Counted from the first letter of the stretch, positions 1 through 7,533 are shown. The stretch: 9,271 nt of DNA from Bacteroidales bacterium (GCA_028700615.1 JAQVSH010000060.1:1-9271); one strand, 5' to 3'. A program made the numbers and translations. Notes: generated by a model from the sequence alone, not told the origin.

Positions 1-420
1 TTCACTGACCAGTCCGGGATTCCAGGAACATGCCTGTGCCAGCGAAATAGGATACACTGTACGAAATCCATGAATCACGTCGAACCCAAAGAGAATCGGA
101 ATGCCAAGACGAGATTCTTCCATCGCCTTTTTCTGAATTGAATTTCTGAATACAGGATTGTCACCAAAATAAATCAAAGAACCAATTTCAGATGGAATTG
201 ACTTTGTGGCTTCACCAATATTATTCACATTATCATTTTGTCCGGCAGTATATTGGTTAAGCTGAAAAATCTTTTCGTCAAGATTCATTCTGGAAACCAA
301 GTCTTTTATACGGGTTTCAATCGAAGCATTTTTGTCTTTATAAACGGGATTTTCGTTTTGAGCTTTAACTGAATATTGAATTACAATCAATAATACAGAG
401 AATAACACGATTCGCTTCAT
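1..420 (-). CDS. GH3 beta-glucosidase-like protein, N-terminal part (truncated by window edge)
   Basis: Reading from an ATG at 418-420, 140 codons stay open to the left edge. The product starts MKRIVLFSVLLIVIQYSVKA followed by Gln, a typical Sec signal peptide with likely cleavage around residue 20, so it should be exported. The mature N-terminus carries the GH3 opening pattern: SRMNLDEKIFQL at about 43-54, then an IPILFGFDVIHG block at 107-118 followed by a RTVYPISLAQACSWNP stretch. This is close to the BglX-type periplasmic beta-glucosidase block in which the Asp of DVIHG (here D114) contacts the sugar in subsite -1. The catalytic nucleophile Asp and the acid/base Glu lie outside the window, so activity and specificity (glucosidase or xylosidase) cannot be judged. 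It lies about 100 bp downstream of the GH2 terminator on the same strand, which suggests its own promoter. The family call is firm; the substrate is inferred. Confidence 0.9.
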   Translation of the reverse strand, partial: MKRIVLFSVLLIVIQYSVKAQNENPVYKDKNASIETRIKDLVSRMNLDEKIFQLNQYTAGQNDNVNNIGEATKSIPSEIGSLIYFGDNPVFRNSIQKKAMEESRLGIPILFGFDVIHGFRTVYPISLAQACSWNPGLVSE

Positions 421-517
421 AAATTTAATTTTTAGATTTCTCTAATATTACAATTTCTATGGTTGAATTTTTAAAGATAGTAAGCTTTAGCAAAGTATAT
501 AGGGTATACCAAAAATA

Positions 518-562
518 AAAAGAGGGAGGCTCAAAAGTAAAAACTTTGCGTCTCCCTCTTTT
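518..562 (-). terminator. Intrinsic terminator after the GH2 gene
   Basis: Perfect 11-bp arms (518-528 and 552-562, core GAGGGAG/CTCCCTC) enclose a loop that contains a second small CAAA/TTTG stem. On the minus strand the stem is followed by a T-rich run (TTTTTATTTTTGG in total, partly inside the arm). It begins about 20 bp after the GH2 stop codon. The outer arms are A/T at the base on both sides, so it could also work on the plus strand, although no plus-strand gene ends here. Confidence 0.85.
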
Positions 563-581
563 GATGATATAGTCATGAGAT

Positions 582-3233
582 CTATCTCACGGCTTTACCA
601 GAAGAAGTTTTAGAAGCCTCTGAACGAATCACTACAGAAGCTTCGGAAAGACCTTCGGAAGTGGCTGTAACTCTAATTTCTCCGGTTTCTCCCCGTTTCG
701 TCCTGATAATCGCCAGACACAAACCATTGAATGCATTCCGCTGGGGCGATTTAAACGACTCAAGACAAGTTGCATCCCCGTTGTCGGTAGCAACAATTTC
801 TCCGGGGCCTGAAATCGTGAATTTTACACGATTTTTAGAGCGGGGTACGGTCAATCCGTCTTTGTCGGCAATAGCAACCGTTACATAAGAAAGATCTGTA
901 CCATCGGCCTGAATCACAGACCTGTCGGGAGTCATCATTAATTTTGAAGGAGCACCGGTAGTTTTTACGGTTTCGGTAGCCCATTCACGGCCTCCCTTGT
1001 AAGCAACAACTTTCAATTCACCGGGTTCATACAGAACACTGTCCCAGCGAAGCCGATATTCAAATTCGCCCTTGGTTCTTTTTCCCAGCGAACGGCCATT
1101 CAGGAAAAGCTCAGCCTCATCACCGGAGGTGTACACATGCACAGGAGTATTTTGTCCGACTCTTTCCGCCCAGTTCCAATGAGGTAAGATATGAGCCATA
1201 GGCAAATTAGGACGCCACCTTGCCTGATAAATGTAAAAACCGTCTTTTTTAAATCCTGCCAGGTCAATAAATCCAAAATAAGAACTTCTGGACGGCAACC
1301 TGATCTTTCCTATTGAATCAAGTTGAGCCTGCATTTTTGCTCTTTCAACAGGATCGGTAAAATTCAGAAGATTAGTAACATCTCCACTGTAAGGAGTCGG
1401 TTCTCCCAAATAGTCAAAACCTGTCCAGACAAATTCTCCGAACACAAACTTGTTTTTATCCTGTGCGGCAAATTCAACATCGGGAGGAGTTGCCCAGGCG
1501 GGAGCGTACAAATCATATGAGCTCATCTGAAAATTGCCTTTACCTTGTGACTTGGTGTTCACGACAGGGAAAAAATACTCGCCCCGGGAACTGATACAAG
1601 ACGCGGTTTCGCTCCCGTAAACAGGCTGCATAGGGACCTCGGCATGGAAGCGCTCATAAACGGTGGGTTTATAGTTGTACCCCATCAGGTCAAAATTCTT
1701 CCCGAAACCATTAAATCCGGCATTCGGACTGTTACATCCGGCAGTAGTAGGTCGGGTCGGATCTTCAGATTTTGCAATTTCGGTCAAACGAGCCGCAATA
1801 TAAAATTCATTAGGACGACCCTGTTCGCCGATTTCATTGCCAATACTCCACATAATCACAGAGGGATTATTGCGAAAATGACGAACCATAGCCCGCATAT
1901 CTTTTTCATGCCAATCAACGAAAGCCTGTCCATAGTCTTCAGGAGTTTTTCCTCTGGCCCAGCAATCAAATGATTCAACCATAAGCAGCATTCCCATTTT
2001 GTCACACAATTCAACCAATTCCGGAGCCGGCATATTATGGCTGGTACGGATCGCATTACAACCCATATCCTGAAGAATTTCAATCTGACGTTCCAAAGCC
2101 CGCACATGAATTGCCGACCCTAAAGCGCCCATATCATGGTGATTACAAACTCCATTAAGCTGAACTCTCTGTCCATTGAGAAGGAATCCTTTGTTGGCAT
2201 CATAAACAAGGGTACGAACTCCAAAACGGGTTTCTTGCCGGTCAACACGCTCTTTTCCTTGATAGATTTCACTTACAGCGCAATATAAATTTGGATTAGC
2301 CAAATCCCAAAGCGCAGGCTTTTGAATGTTAAGAGCCAGATTAAAAGCCGTCTCTTTTTCTGCTTTTACGGAAGCAACCTCAGTCTGCTTAACGGCAACC
2401 GGACTTCCGGTGATGTTCCCTGTTTTATCAATCGCATAAACAGAAGTTTTCACAGAAACGTTGACATCTGATTTCAGATTGTTCTGAACCTTAACCTTAA
2501 CCCCGACAGAAGCTGACTCTTTGGTTGCAACCGGAGTTGTCACGGTCACACCCCATTGCGCAATATGCACAGGATCCGACTTAACCAGCCAGATGTTACG
2601 ATAAAGCCCTCCGCCAGGATACCAGCGAGAAGAATTTTGAGGATTGTCAAGCCTGATGGCGAGCACATTTTTTCCGCCTGTTTTAATATAAGGAGTGAGA
2701 TCCAGTCGGAAAGAAGCATATCCGTAGGGCCACCCTCCAACAAACTTTCCATTCAGCCATACCAGTGAATACGACATAGCTCCGTCTATATCAAGATATA
2801 TCTTTTTCCCCTTATCGGCAGCAGGAATCTCAAACGTTTTACGATACCATCCTATTCCAAAGAAAGGCAACTTGCCCGTACCTCCGTTAAGGTTAATATC
2901 AAAATCCGACTCTACACCCCAGTCGTGAGGCAAATCAAGACCCCTCCAGGAAGCATCTGAAAAACCCGGATCAGCAAAGGAATATTTCACAATAGAATCG
3001 GCCGGAAAATTCCTCCCGGGAATAGAATCCAGCAAATAATCACCAGTAGGAGCCATCCATTTACGCATGGTACTAAGAGAGACTCTTTCAACGCCCTCAG
3101 GATCTCCCTGCCGAAACTTCCAGTCACGTGTAAAAAGCCCGCGCTCTGTTTCTCCGGCTGCCGAAGAGTAGCTGCACAAGAATAACAACAATACCCCCGG
3201 AACAAAATAAAGGAACTTTAAGTTCTTAAACAT
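582..3233 (-). CDS. GH2 beta-galactosidase-like glycoside hydrolase (883 aa), GalB type
   Basis: Secreted retaining glycosidase, most likely releasing terminal beta-galactose or a related beta-linked sugar from oligosaccharides. A hydrophobic signal peptide covers about residues 5-26; Cys20 is not preceded by a good lipobox, so I favour signal peptidase I. Domains in order: GH2 sugar-binding jelly roll (about 85-220, with a WYRKTFEIP strand and a WYPGGGLYRNIWL motif), Ig-like domain (about 225-340), TIM barrel (about 345-640), DUF4982-like beta domain (about 690-760), and a C-terminal Ig-like domain of the Glyco_hydro2_C5 kind (about 765-870). The acid/base Glu is E467 in GNEIGEQ; the probable nucleophile is E542 in VYGSETAS. 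The FVWTGFDYLGEPTPY block at 602-616 is typical of Bacteroidota GH2 enzymes of this architecture. The gene is intact, starts at the first in-frame Met before a signal peptide, and is divergent from DUF169. GH2 also includes beta-glucuronidases and beta-mannosidases, so exact specificity is uncertain. Confidence 0.95.
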   Translation of the reverse strand: MFKNLKFLYFVPGVLLLFLCSYSSAAGETERGLFTRDWKFRQGDPEGVERVSLSTMRKWMAPTGDYLLDSIPGRNFPADSIVKYSFADPGFSDASWRGLDLPHDWGVESDFDINLNGGTGKLPFFGIGWYRKTFEIPAADKGKKIYLDIDGAMSYSLVWLNGKFVGGWPYGYASFRLDLTPYIKTGGKNVLAIRLDNPQNSSRWYPGGGLYRNIWLVKSDPVHIAQWGVTVTTPVATKESASVGVKVKVQNNLKSDVNVSVKTSVYAIDKTGNITGSPVAVKQTEVASVKAEKETAFNLALNIQKPALWDLANPNLYCAVSEIYQGKERVDRQETRFGVRTLVYDANKGFLLNGQRVQLNGVCNHHDMGALGSAIHVRALERQIEILQDMGCNAIRTSHNMPAPELVELCDKMGMLLMVESFDCWARGKTPEDYGQAFVDWHEKDMRAMVRHFRNNPSVIMWSIGNEIGEQGRPNEFYIAARLTEIAKSEDPTRPTTAGCNSPNAGFNGFGKNFDLMGYNYKPTVYERFHAEVPMQPVYGSETASCISSRGEYFFPVVNTKSQGKGNFQMSSYDLYAPAWATPPDVEFAAQDKNKFVFGEFVWTGFDYLGEPTPYSGDVTNLLNFTDPVERAKMQAQLDSIGKIRLPSRSSYFGFIDLAGFKKDGFYIYQARWRPNLPMAHILPHWNWAERVGQNTPVHVYTSGDEAELFLNGRSLGKRTKGEFEYRLRWDSVLYEPGELKVVAYKGGREWATETVKTTGAPSKLMMTPDRSVIQADGTDLSYVTVAIADKDGLTVPRSKNRVKFTISGPGEIVATDNGDATCLESFKSPQRNAFNGLCLAIIRTKRGETGEIRVTATSEGLSEASVVIRSEASKTSSGKAVR

Positions 3234-3370
3234 AATAAGTTAGTTTTTAGTTAAATAAGCAATAAATAACCCCACGTAGTAAATCTTATTTCATCAAAAG
3301 ATAAAGTTAACCTATAGACACCGCCCCTCTGTTATAATTTTGAATACATCATTTTAAATTTCAGATACTT

Positions 3371-3392
3371 TTTTCACAGTGAGCTGTAAAAA
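3371..3392. repeat. Imperfect inverted repeat upstream of the DUF169 promoter
   Basis: Nine-base arms TTTTCACAG and CTGTAAAAA flank a TGAG spacer; they pair with a single C/A mismatch. The repeat lies just upstream of the putative -7 box of the DUF169 gene, around its -30 region, where an activator or repressor could bind. It could be chance in AT-rich DNA; the ACAG/CTGT core is only 4 bp. Confidence 0.35.
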
Positions 3393-3397
3393 CAAAA

Positions 3398-3423
3398 CAT
3401 ATATTTGTCATAGCAAATATATG
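3398..3423. promoter_or_regulatory. Perfect inverted repeat / candidate operator between GH2 and DUF169
   Basis: Perfect 10-bp arms, CATATATTTG (3398-3407) and CAAATATATG (3414-3423), are separated by TCATAG. The repeat ends 5 bp before the DUF169 start codon. Each arm contains TATATTTG, an exact match to the Bacteroidota -7 consensus TAnnTTTG, one copy facing each of the two divergent genes. It may be a dyad operator, a pair of face-to-face promoter boxes, or a leader hairpin that hides the ribosome-binding region. No clear -33 TTTG is seen at the usual spacing for either direction. Confidence 0.5.
3400..3407 (+). promoter_or_regulatory. Putative -7 promoter box of the DUF169 gene
   Basis: TATATTTG matches the Bacteroidota primary-sigma -7 element TAnnTTTG exactly and sits 21 bp before the ATG at 3429, predicting a short leader of roughly 10-20 nt. 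A -33 TTTG is not evident; only a TTTTC tract lies upstream, at somewhat more than the usual spacing. Confidence 0.4.
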
Positions 3424-3428
3424 CATGT

Positions 3429-4148
3429 ATGCAGGCAAAAGAGCTCATTCAAAAATTACAGATCGCATTTGGCGGGCAGGTAGAATTACCGATTGCATTT
3501 TGGTATTCAGACATCCCGGAACCAGCGCCTCAACGGGTAAACGGATGTTTTTTTAAAGCGCTTGCTGAAACACGGAAAGGAACTCCTGTAACGCTTGACG
3601 CGGAGACCATAGGCTGTACAGGAGGTAAATTTTTTACAGGATTTACTGAATTCCCAGAAAAAACGATTCCAAATTTTGTTTCCGGCAAAGAAAAATACAA
3701 AAAAACACCGGAGATGGTCGCTGAATTTGCGCTGGGGATCGGACACCCTTTAGCGGAAAAACCCTACATGCATTTTGCCCGCATTGACAGCCTGGACACA
3801 CTCGATCAGGCAGAAGGACTTATATTTTTCGCCACGCCCGATATTCTGACCGGCTTGATTACATGGGCATTCTTTGACACCAACGAACCGGATGCCATCT
3901 CCACCCCATTTGGTTCAGGATGCAGCTCCACTGTTTCAAGGGTTGTGGCAGAAAATCGAAAGAAAGGTAAACGGATATTCCTTGGCCTTTTCGATCCTTC
4001 TGTACGTCCCTATGTAGAGGCAAATGTGCTAAGTCTTTCCATCCCCATGTCAAGAATGCAGGAAATGTACCAGACATTTGAAGCATCAAGTCTGGTAGAT
4101 ACCCATGCATGGAACAAGGTCAGAGAAAGAATCCATGAAGGAGTATGA
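3429..4148 (+). CDS. DUF169 family protein (239 aa), function unknown
   Basis: Recognised as DUF169 (Pfam PF02596) from its overall pattern; that family has no settled biochemical role. There is no signal peptide or membrane segment, so it should be cytoplasmic. Visible landmarks: an early PIAFWYSDIPEPAP segment (21-34) followed by a Cys at 40 (NGCFFKA), a second Cys at 63 in ETIGCTGGKFFTGF, a third at 165 in PFGSGCSS, and a C-terminal FDPSVRPYVEANVLSLSIP region. The Cys residues sit in glycine-rich turns and could bind a metal or cofactor, but that is my inference. The start at 3429 is the first ATG in this frame; ATGs at 3421 and 3425 are out of frame. It is the only complete plus-strand gene here, divergent from GH2 and convergent with GH43 with a 40-bp gap, so it is transcribed apart from the hydrolases. 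Confidence 0.85.
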   Translation: MQAKELIQKLQIAFGGQVELPIAFWYSDIPEPAPQRVNGCFFKALAETRKGTPVTLDAETIGCTGGKFFTGFTEFPEKTIPNFVSGKEKYKKTPEMVAEFALGIGHPLAEKPYMHFARIDSLDTLDQAEGLIFFATPDILTGLITWAFFDTNEPDAISTPFGSGCSSTVSRVVAENRKKGKRIFLGLFDPSVRPYVEANVLSLSIPMSRMQEMYQTFEASSLVDTHAWNKVRERIHEGV

Positions 4149-4150
4149 TT

Positions 4151-4166
4151 TTGATAAACGTATCAA
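4151..4166. repeat. Small hairpin between the convergent DUF169 and GH43 genes
   Basis: TTGATA and TATCAA arms surround an AACG loop directly after the DUF169 stop codon. The stem is short and AT-rich, and it has no T-run on either strand, so it is at best a weak terminator. It is the only fold I see in the 40-bp gap between the two converging genes. Confidence 0.35.
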
Positions 4167-4188
4167 TTCCCGTACAATGACAGATTGC

Positions 4189-5520
4189 TTATTTAAATTG
4201 GACCCAATCTACTTCAACCGGATTTCCTTCCTTAAGAATTACCACCAGATTATGCACACCCGGTTTAATTTTCGATACTTTTGCGGTAACCACACTCCAA
4301 TCAACGCCTTTGGGAATCTTAACTTCGGCTGCAACCGATCCGTTTTCGTTATCCAATCTAATTTCCAGCATTCCTCCTTCCGTGGAAACGGCTTTTACCT
4401 GAACTGATTTTATTTTTTCGCAAAAATGAACGGTATTGTAACGAATCCAGGCATTTTTGCTGTCAAGTTTTGTTTTCCAGCCTTTGAATGTATTCAGGGT
4501 ATCCAGTAATGCAATAGATGCACCGATTTTACTAATATCACTGTACCGGTCGATCTCAATAAGTTTCTTTGAACAGGATACTCCCACCCCGCGTAAAGTA
4601 GGCGTCACTTTTTGGATCGTTCCATCATTATTAAAAAACATACTGTCAATTCTGGCCGATCTGTTTTTATCAAACTTGGGGGAATAATCGTTGTGATGGT
4701 AAAATAAATACCACTGGTCTTTGTATTGGATAAATGAATGGTGATTGGTCCAGCACTCCGTAGGAGATTCATCCATAATGACACCGGTCATTTTAAAAGG
4801 TCCCATAGGACTGTCCCCCATAGCGTATTCAAGACGTTCGGTTTTATTTTGTACATGTGGAAAAGTAAAATAATACTTACCATTGCGTTCAAACAAAAAC
4901 GGACCTTCTTTCAGTCCTTCTGTAGGCAGATTGGCAATTACCAAAGGTTCGGAAGCCAGTTCTGTCATATTTTCTTTCAGTTTTGCCACTACCAGACCAT
5001 TTCCGGCCCAATACATATAGGCTTGTCCATCCTTATCAATAAAGACATTGGGGTCAATTCCGGTAGCGCCTTTAATAGGTTCTGAAAGCGGTACATAAGG
5101 GCCTTCGGGTTTATCTGCTATAGCAACACCAATTCCCATTCCTTTTTTAGCATCTTTATTTCCGGCAGGAAAATAAAAATAATACTTCCCGTTGCGTTCA
5201 ATACAATCGGGAGCCCACATACTGTATCCTTCGGGATTAACCCAATCCACCTTCGTCTGGGATACAATCACTCCGTGATCCGTCCAGTCTGTCAGATTTT
5301 CCGATGAAAACACATGATAATCTTCCATACAGAACCATCCCGGACGACCCTGCCCTTCTTTACCCAATATATCATGGGAAGGATACAAATACACCTTGCC
5401 ATTGAAGACCCTTGCCGTAGGATCGGCAGAAAACTGGTCCCGGATAATCGGATTCTGTCCGAATAATTGATTGGAAAGGAGAATCAGCAGAGTGGATAAA
5501 AAAACCTTATAATTTTTCAT
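4189..5520 (-). CDS. GH43-like arabinofuranosidase/xylosidase with C-terminal CBM6-like region (443 aa)
   Basis: Exported inverting glycosidase of the five-bladed beta-propeller type, expected to remove arabinosyl or xylosyl side groups from plant polysaccharide fragments. The signal peptide covers about residues 1-21 (LLILLSNQLFG before Gln). The GH43 triad is visible: catalytic base D33 in SADPTARVFNGKVYLYPSHD, the pKa-tuning Asp D156 in TGIDPNVFIDKDG, and the acid E205 in LKEGPFLFERNGKYY. Repeated blade strands such as NGKYYFYFP (110-118) and DQWYLFYHHND (268-278) support the fold. Residues about 325-443 form a beta-rich tail ending VEVDWVQFK, typical of a CBM6 carbohydrate-binding module. 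Length is normal for GH43 plus CBM6. The start is the only Met before the signal peptide. A long 5' gap suggests its own promoter. GH43 spans arabinofuranosidases, xylosidases and galactosidases; the substrate is not proven. Confidence 0.92.
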   Translation of the reverse strand: MKNYKVFLSTLLILLSNQLFGQNPIIRDQFSADPTARVFNGKVYLYPSHDILGKEGQGRPGWFCMEDYHVFSSENLTDWTDHGVIVSQTKVDWVNPEGYSMWAPDCIERNGKYYFYFPAGNKDAKKGMGIGVAIADKPEGPYVPLSEPIKGATGIDPNVFIDKDGQAYMYWAGNGLVVAKLKENMTELASEPLVIANLPTEGLKEGPFLFERNGKYYFTFPHVQNKTERLEYAMGDSPMGPFKMTGVIMDESPTECWTNHHSFIQYKDQWYLFYHHNDYSPKFDKNRSARIDSMFFNNDGTIQKVTPTLRGVGVSCSKKLIEIDRYSDISKIGASIALLDTLNTFKGWKTKLDSKNAWIRYNTVHFCEKIKSVQVKAVSTEGGMLEIRLDNENGSVAAEVKIPKGVDWSVVTAKVSKIKPGVHNLVVILKEGNPVEVDWVQFK

Positions 5521-5913
5521 CTGTTATTCTTTTAAGTAGTTTTTGAATGATGTGTTTTATTACGGTATATTATTTCTATTTTCCTTATAACGTGAGAAAG
5601 AAATACACATAAAATGGATGGTTAATAATGATTTTGAGGGAAACAGCATCGGTAAATGTAAAAGAATTTTTGATTGTTTTTCATAAATTCAACCCCATCT
5701 GCTTAAATTTAACATATGCATAAGCTTTTGATGTTGCAGGTTTTAGCTTATTAAATTGCATAGTTTACAGAACGGATTTCTGAGGTCTTTAGGGTAAAAA
5801 TCCTCATCTATAAGATCTATATTTCTTTGTTACTTTTCTTATTGACCCCGGCTTTAATATAAGTTGCAGCAACAGGTCTCATTCTTTCTATATTTTAACC
5901 GACGTTATAATAT
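5521..5913. other. AT-rich intergenic gap between the GH43 and CE1 genes
   Basis: About 390 bp that should hold the GH43 promoter and leader. I find no exact TAnnTTTG facing GH43. Small palindromes are present: TTAAATTTAA (5703-5712), TATGCATA (5715-5722) and GTTGC-A-GCAAC (5863-5873). On the minus strand a 26-codon frame starting MQFNKLKPATSKAYAYVKFK ends in a TGA that overlaps the ATG of a 20-codon frame (MKNNQKFFYIYRCC and on). Neither resembles a protein I know; they may be chance or decayed coding remnants. No RNA gene is evident. Confidence 0.5.
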
Positions 5914-5953
5914 AAAAAGAGACTGCTTCAAACTTTAACATTGAAGCAGTCTC
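5914..5953 (-). terminator. Intrinsic terminator after the CE1 esterase gene
   Basis: Perfect 13-bp arms GAGACTGCTTCAA (5919-5931) and TTGAAGCAGTCTC (5941-5953) enclose a 9-nt loop. On the minus strand the stem is followed by TTTTTATA. It begins about 20 bp past the esterase stop codon, so it should end that transcript and separate it from the downstream GH43 gene. Confidence 0.93.
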
Positions 5954-5974
5954 CCGTATAAAGCAAATAAATAC

Positions 5975-7135
5975 TTATTTAAACAACCTCGGGGCAAATT
6001 CATTGAGAGCTCTGCGCCATGTAAGCCATTCGTGAGCTGTACCTTGAGATTCGTGATATACGATGTTATTAATCCCGTGTTTTTTTAAGGCCTCAACCGA
6101 TTCTTTAGGCGTACCTTCTTCGGTACCTGTACTGATAAATAACAGGTTCATCTGTTTGTTGAAGGCCGCAGCGTCTTTAAATACCCCATTGAAAGCGTTT
6201 TCAATCCCTTCATTTCCGCGCATCCCGAAAAATCCGCTAAATGTACCCATCCAGGCAAATTTATCCATATTGGCAAAAACGGTGCTTGTTGTCTGGAAAC
6301 CACCTCTTGACAAGCCGGCCATGGCGCGGTTTTGTCTGTCGGTCTTTGTACGGAAGTTTTTGTCAATGAAGGGGATCAGATCTTTTACATAAATCTGGGT
6401 TACATCACCGGAAGCTCCGCGAACATCAGAATTTGTTTTGATATCACCACTGGGCATAACAATAATCATAGGGACAGCCTTGCCTGCAGCTATAAGATTG
6501 TCCATAATGTTGGCCATATGCCCTTGATTAGACCATCCGTTTTCATCTTCTCCCCAACCATGTACAAGATATAACACAGGATAGGTTTTATCCGTATTTT
6601 TCTCATATTCGGCAGGAACATATACATTAACATGACGCTCCAAACCATTAATAGACGACCAGTAATAAATAGAACGAACCTGTCCGTGAGGAATATTCTT
6701 ATTGAAACGGTAGTAATCCCCTTCAGCACCTTCAGGAATTTCAATACCGGAGGATTCCCAATTGCTGCCAAAATACGCCTCGGTATTTCTATCCATGACA
6801 GCAACGCCTTCAATCAGAACAGAATAATAATGAAACCCGACCACCTGAGGATCAGAAGTGCATGTCCAAACGCCTTTTTCATCTTTGGTCATGTCATATT
6901 TTTTCCCGCTAAGATCAATCTGAACCTTTTGTGCGGTAGGCGCTACTACACGAAACATCGCCTGACGGGTCTTCGCGTTGACCGCGGGATACTGAGACAA
7001 GAATGTGTTAGTTGAAGCAGGTTTAAAGCCTTCAGGAAGAGGTTCCTCCTTTTGACCTTGCATAACCCCGGCAAACTGGGCGGATGCAATACCGCAAATC
7101 ATCATTACGGCAAGCAAAGTAAAAATTTTCTTCAT
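5975..7135 (-). CDS. CE1-type alpha/beta-hydrolase esterase with N-terminal beta-sandwich domain (386 aa)
   Basis: Exported carbohydrate esterase of the feruloyl/acetyl xylan esterase type, expected to remove ester-linked phenolic or acetyl groups from hemicellulose. The signal peptide is MKKIFTLLAVMMICGIASA followed by Gln20. Residues about 50-150 form an E-set/CBM48-like domain, as in many Bacteroidota CE1 enzymes; residues about 155-386 form the esterase (D-like) fold. Visible catalytic parts: oxyanion-hole region HGWGEDENGW (192-201), nucleophile elbow with S276 in AGLSRGG, and His368 in GTAHEWLTWRRAL. At the place where CE1 enzymes usually have the triad Asp (after the LLFIxxG strand) this protein has STGTEEG, so the acid may be E339 or E340. 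Length fits the two-domain form. The gene has its own terminator and a 398-bp divergent gap upstream, so it is probably transcribed alone. Whether the acyl group is ferulate or acetate cannot be read from sequence. Confidence 0.92.
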   Translation of the reverse strand: MKKIFTLLAVMMICGIASAQFAGVMQGQKEEPLPEGFKPASTNTFLSQYPAVNAKTRQAMFRVVAPTAQKVQIDLSGKKYDMTKDEKGVWTCTSDPQVVGFHYYSVLIEGVAVMDRNTEAYFGSNWESSGIEIPEGAEGDYYRFNKNIPHGQVRSIYYWSSINGLERHVNVYVPAEYEKNTDKTYPVLYLVHGWGEDENGWSNQGHMANIMDNLIAAGKAVPMIIVMPSGDIKTNSDVRGASGDVTQIYVKDLIPFIDKNFRTKTDRQNRAMAGLSRGGFQTTSTVFANMDKFAWMGTFSGFFGMRGNEGIENAFNGVFKDAAAFNKQMNLLFISTGTEEGTPKESVEALKKHGINNIVYHESQGTAHEWLTWRRALNEFAPRLFK

Positions 7136-7533
7136 AATTTGATTTTTTAAGATTAAGGGATCTGGTGATAATAAATTCTTTTAGTTTATAAGATTATTGA
7201 ATATCATCGGCATTTGATTCTCCCTGACGGAGGTTAATAACTCCGTTTTACCTAACACATTTGATAAATTTTAAAATCAAATTAAAACTTATTAGCTAAT
7301 ATATAAATTTAATAGATATAGCTATCAGCGACTTCTGCTTTGAGATATTTAATTTACAATTTCAGATAAAAATTTATTGTAAGGAACTTTTACCAATACG
7401 GATTGATGAAGTAGTCTAAAAGGACCAGACAGAAAAATGTTTACTTTTACAGTTACTTATTTCTTGAATACCCACCTGCTATGACAATCCGAATACCATT
7501 TAGTAAAAAAATAATAGAATAAACTCTGCTCCA
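7136..7533. other. AT-rich divergent gap between the CE1 and GH9 genes
   Basis: About 400 bp that must contain the promoters of both divergent genes. I see no exact TAnnTTTG box. The nearest are TTAATTTG on the minus strand (7278-7285) and TACTTTTA on the plus strand (7442-7449), neither with a -33 TTTG at the usual spacing. Apart from a small hairpin at 7227-7246, I see no RNA gene, small ORF or repeat worth reporting. Confidence 0.5.
7227..7246. repeat. Hairpin in the CE1 leader region
   Basis: Perfect 6-bp arms ACGGAG and CTCCGT enclose an 8-nt loop (GTTAATAA), about 90 bp before the esterase start. On the plus strand the right arm runs into TTTTA, giving a terminator-like shape, but no plus-strand gene lies just upstream. 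It is a GC-rich element in AT-rich DNA, so it may be a leader structure or protein-binding site. Function unknown. Confidence 0.4.

Noticed and set aside
421..517. Possible -7 promoter box for the GH3 gene (TATCTTTA or TATACTTTG on the minus strand)
   Set aside because: Neither matches TAnnTTTG exactly, and no -33 TTTG occurs at the usual spacing, so I do not annotate a promoter.
582..3233. Possible lipoprotein signal in the GH2 protein (Cys20)
   Set aside because: The residues before Cys20 (LLFL) do not form a lipobox; small residues suited to signal peptidase I follow at SSAAG.
3302..3309. Possible -7 box for the GH2 gene (TAACTTTA on the minus strand)
   Set aside because: One mismatch to the consensus and no -33 TTTG at the right distance; indistinguishable from AT-rich background.
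4738..5085. Plus-strand open frame of 115 codons
   Set aside because: Antisense to the GH43 catalytic domain; composition and motifs do not suggest a protein.
6632..7015. Plus-strand open frame of 127 codons
   Set aside because: Antisense shadow of the CE1 esterase N-terminal domain with no recognisable features.
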